Positions 4,834 to 6,758 of a DNA stretch of 6,758 nucleotides are shown here, piece by piece. The stretch covers positions 1 to 6,758 of the forward strand of contig JAGCML010000133.1 in NCBI GenBank assembly GCA_017646485.1, in the 5' to 3' direction. Position 1 is the stretch's first letter. Each line of letters begins with the position of its first letter. Origin of the DNA: Kiritimatiellia bacterium. Its GTDB lineage: Bacteria > Verrucomicrobiota > Kiritimatiellia > RFP12 > DVOR01. The position numbers were made by a program, and so were the translations under genes. The notes below the pieces were generated by a model. The model had not been told where the DNA came from and searched no databases. It saw only the letters and a list, made by a program, of their open reading frames with translations.

Positions 4834-5997
4834 TTATTGCAGTTCTGCGTCACGCTTTTTGCACATTTCGGCCAACTCAAAATCTGCGAGAACGTTTCCA
4901 ACTTCAAGAGAAACGTGTCGATCTTTCACCTCGTCTTGCGCAGCACTCCGCAGGCTATCATCCAAAAATTGTCCTGTTGTCACCTGCTTTTCGAGCGTCT
5001 CACCGGTTGGCAACTGCACCGTGACGGTGTATGTGGTGTGTGGCGCCAACCCAACAAAACAGTAACCGCCGGCAGCAGTTGTGGTGACGGATTTCCCATT
5101 TGACAACTTGACCGTCACGCCCTCCACAGGCTTTTTCTCCTGCGTGACAACACCTGCAAGCACGCAGTTAAGTTCCTGCGGGTGGACATTGGCATACAAC
5201 ACCCTGAAGCGGTCCCCCTCGCGCGCCTCCGACCAAAACCATGCCATGGGCATCCAGCCCACTCCTGGATTTGCAGGCGTTCCCCATCCGTAATGCAAGT
5301 GAATCCAAGGCGTTCCTTTTTCGTCATAACCATAGCCATCGCAAATCACCGCATGCCCTCCAATGGTCGTATTCAACATCACCACCAAAGGCGCACCAGC
5401 GTGCAACGAACCGCGCACCAAGCGTTCGGCCAACTGCGGCCAGTCGCTTTGCAAGATTGGGCTATCGCCGTCTGGCGGTGTGTAAATGGGCAATGAATAA
5501 CACCACCCCTGCCCCTGATAACCAAAATAAGCGGCGGCACGCACATTACTCACCGTCCCCATGGAGACGCCAGGCACATAGAGCGTGTGCCCCAAAATGC
5601 CCAAATCCCACATGAGCCGTCCAGCATCAGGCCCCTGAGCGGCGACATCCTTCCAGTCATAACCGCGTCCACTCAACTGACGCGACACAATCGTGCGATT
5701 CCCATCAGCGGTTTGCAACTGCACCCATGCGTCCTGTTGCGTTAAGGGTTGCGGTGTCCAGTCTGCTGCAGGGAAGCGGGATTCCAAACCATGATAGGTC
5801 GCCACCTGCCCCCAGGCCAAGGGATCGCACCCGCAGACATAACCGCGATCCATATGAATCAAACGATTTAATTCGCCCATTTGGTTCCAAGCCGATGTGG
5901 GACTACACAAAGGTGCAACCACCAAATGAGAAGGAGACTGTGCGATGCCACACACCGCAACTCCAAGACCCAACAGCAATGCCAATCCTTTACGCAT
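4834..5997 (-). CDS. Secreted C10 (streptopain-like) cysteine peptidase with C-terminal carboxypeptidase-regulatory-like domain
   Basis: This is a 387-residue predicted exported cysteine protease. Residues 1-19 form a signal peptide (MRKG, a hydrophobic run, likely cut after GIA19); Cys16 lacks a proper lipobox. The nucleophile is C57 in GCDPLAWGQVATYH (56-69), matching the C10 pattern GCVATAMAQ..YH. The catalytic His is H215 in GGHAVICDGYGYD (213-225). The 158-residue Cys-His spacing is close to that of streptopain (148, from memory). The downstream NWGW-like motif is HYGW (235-238). Residues about 278-328 (AGVVTQEKKPVEGVTVKL, then GGYCFVGLAPHTTYTVTV) look like a carboxypeptidase-regulatory beta-sandwich, followed by a charged, probably helical tail. 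Only about 38 residues separate the signal peptide from C57, so the usual long inhibitory propeptide is missing. ATG 5997 follows a strong GGAGG with 6-nt spacing. Substrate is unknown. Confidence 0.86.
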   Translation of the reverse strand: MRKGLALLLGLGVAVCGIAQSPSHLVVAPLCSPTSAWNQMGELNRLIHMDRGYVCGCDPLAWGQVATYHGLESRFPAADWTPQPLTQQDAWVQLQTADGNRTIVSRQLSGRGYDWKDVAAQGPDAGRLMWDLGILGHTLYVPGVSMGTVSNVRAAAYFGYQGQGWCYSLPIYTPPDGDSPILQSDWPQLAERLVRGSLHAGAPLVVMLNTTIGGHAVICDGYGYDEKGTPWIHLHYGWGTPANPGVGWMPMAWFWSEAREGDRFRVLYANVHPQELNCVLAGVVTQEKKPVEGVTVKLSNGKSVTTTAAGGYCFVGLAPHTTYTVTVQLPTGETLEKQVTTGQFLDDSLRSAAQDEVKDRHVSLEVGNVLADFELAEMCKKRDAELQ

Positions 5998-6033
5998 AAG
6001 AAGCCTCCTTTCGCAATATCCAAAGACTCCAAT

Positions 6034-6062
6034 ATTCTACCATCTCATACCTTATGCAAAAT
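6034..6062 (-). promoter_or_regulatory. Possible promoter of the C10 peptidase gene
   Basis: On the minus strand TAGAAT (6034-6039) is a good -10 preceded by TGG. The best upstream match is ATTTTG (6057-6062) at 17 bp, a poor -35. The site lies about 37 bp before the start codon. The -10 is convincing and the -35 is not. Confidence 0.35.
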
Positions 6063-6116
6063 TCTTTTCTCACTGCATTTCCTTCCTGCTTTTTAGAGAG
6101 ACTGCCCGTTCCTGAC

Positions 6117-6146
6117 TTGAAAAATACCCTCAAAATGCGGTAAACT
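6117..6146 (+). promoter_or_regulatory. Promoter of the membrane-protein gene
   Basis: TTGAAA (6117-6122) and TAAACT (6141-6146) lie 18 bp apart, matching five and four of six consensus positions. The start of transcription would be near 6153, giving a leader of about 33 nt. It faces away from the peptidase promoter. The spacer ends in TGCGG, the same five bases that precede the pckG -10. Confidence 0.6.
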
Positions 6147-6185
6147 GATGGGGTACGTTCATTCTTCTGGTAGGAAATACGAATC

Positions 6186-6758
6186 ATGTTAGACGGGTTA
6201 AAGAGACTTCTGCAGAATAATCGCGCATTCACCGCGCTTATGGTGTTGCTTTTTTGTGCAACGCTTGGCGTGGCCTTTTACGAAGTGCTCCCCGCAAATG
6301 TCGTCTTCCTTGCACCAGATGCGCCCTTACAATTTCCCACCTTTAGCGAAGCGCTTCACCAACTCCTCACGCCAGCCCCCGCAATCCTCAATCTCTTCCG
6401 CCTCTTTCCCTTTGGCTTTGCCTACGAAGGCAGCTTTTGGGGCGACATGCTCATCTGCTGTTTGGCGGCGCTTTTCCTCCTCCGAAGCCACGGATTACCT
6501 TTAGGCGCAGCGTGGGTGGGAGGCTTCGCAGCGGCCTTTACGGGTTACTTCGCCACCCTTTTCTGTGCGGGACACCGTGGCGTGGTGGATGCGATTGCGG
6601 TGACAAGTATTGCCTTTGGACTCGTGCACTGCGCCATCACCCGAGGCGCTTGGTACTGGTGGGTGGCGTTGGGCCTCCTCCTTCCGCTTGGCCTTGCAGC
6701 ACAGGCCGACATTTGGTTGATCCTCATGGTTGGCGTTTTCGCCTACAGTCTCTTCCTC
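6186..6758 (+). CDS. Multi-pass inner-membrane protein, possibly YfhO-like (3' end outside window)
   Basis: The frame is open from ATG 6186 to the window edge, giving 191 residues with no stop. A short basic N-terminus (MLDGLKRLLQNNR) leads into a hydrophobic segment at about 15-38, then a non-cytoplasmic-looking loop rich in Pro and Phe (40-85). Further hydrophobic segments follow at about 86-100, 105-127, 132-150, 156-172 and 174-191. The motif TGYFATLFCAGHRGVVDAIAV (119-139) resembles the GH-containing segment of YfhO-type membrane proteins, which are linked to glycosyl transfer to envelope polymers, but the likeness is from memory and weak. AGGA at 6172-6175 lies 10 nt before the start, slightly long. 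The gene is divergent from the peptidase gene across a 188-bp intergenic region. Membrane location is firm; function is not known. Confidence 0.72.
   Translation, partial: MLDGLKRLLQNNRAFTALMVLLFCATLGVAFYEVLPANVVFLAPDAPLQFPTFSEALHQLLTPAPAILNLFRLFPFGFAYEGSFWGDMLICCLAALFLLRSHGLPLGAAWVGGFAAAFTGYFATLFCAGHRGVVDAIAVTSIAFGLVHCAITRGAWYWWVALGLLLPLGLAAQADIWLILMVGVFAYSLFL

Noticed and set aside
5950..5997. Lipoprotein signal on the C10 peptidase
   Set aside because: The only candidate cysteine (C16) is preceded by VAV, which lacks the small residue needed at -1 of a lipobox. An ordinary signal peptidase I site after A19 fits better.

Overview
The window looks like a chromosomal stretch of a moderately GC-rich, probably anaerobic or host-associated bacterium. 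The promoters I can see are sigma70-like (TTGnnn, 17-18 bp, TAnAnT) and most starts have clear Shine-Dalgarno sequences. That argues against Bacteroidota, although two protein families here (a RAYT-like transposase with an extra C-terminal domain, and a C10 peptidase) are ones I associate with gut bacteria. A PVC-type lineage such as Kiritimatiellota or Lentisphaerota fits, but this is only an inference.

Layout. (1) 1-998, plus strand: the C-terminal tail of a probable formate-tetrahydrofolate ligase, then panB 14 bp downstream, closed by a strong intrinsic terminator. This is a one-carbon/pantothenate operon. (2) 1010-2681: an accessory module. A minus-strand gene with its own promoter encodes a RAYT-type (Y1 transposase-like) protein fused to a C-terminal Rossmann/DprA-like domain. 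Its 3' end runs into an array of four roughly 20-bp palindromes separated by three near-identical spacers of 120-136 bp. The gene's last codons form the first palindrome, and copies of the 3' end plus downstream DNA make up the array. (3) 2726-4766, minus strand: GTP-dependent PEP carboxykinase, with its own promoter set in a 9-bp inverted repeat and its own terminator. (4) 4834-5997, minus strand: a secreted C10 (streptopain-like) cysteine peptidase with a C-terminal carboxypeptidase-regulatory-like domain. (5) 6186-6758, plus strand, divergent: the start of a multi-pass membrane protein that runs off the window.

The metabolic genes are ordinary. The most unusual part is the RAYT-like gene with its palindrome array. 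The transposase half has lost the second histidine of its HUH motif (HVY instead of HVH) but keeps the likely catalytic tyrosine. It is fused to a domain of unknown role, and a tandem array apparently derived from its own 3' end lies next to it. No CRISPR, tRNA or rRNA was seen.
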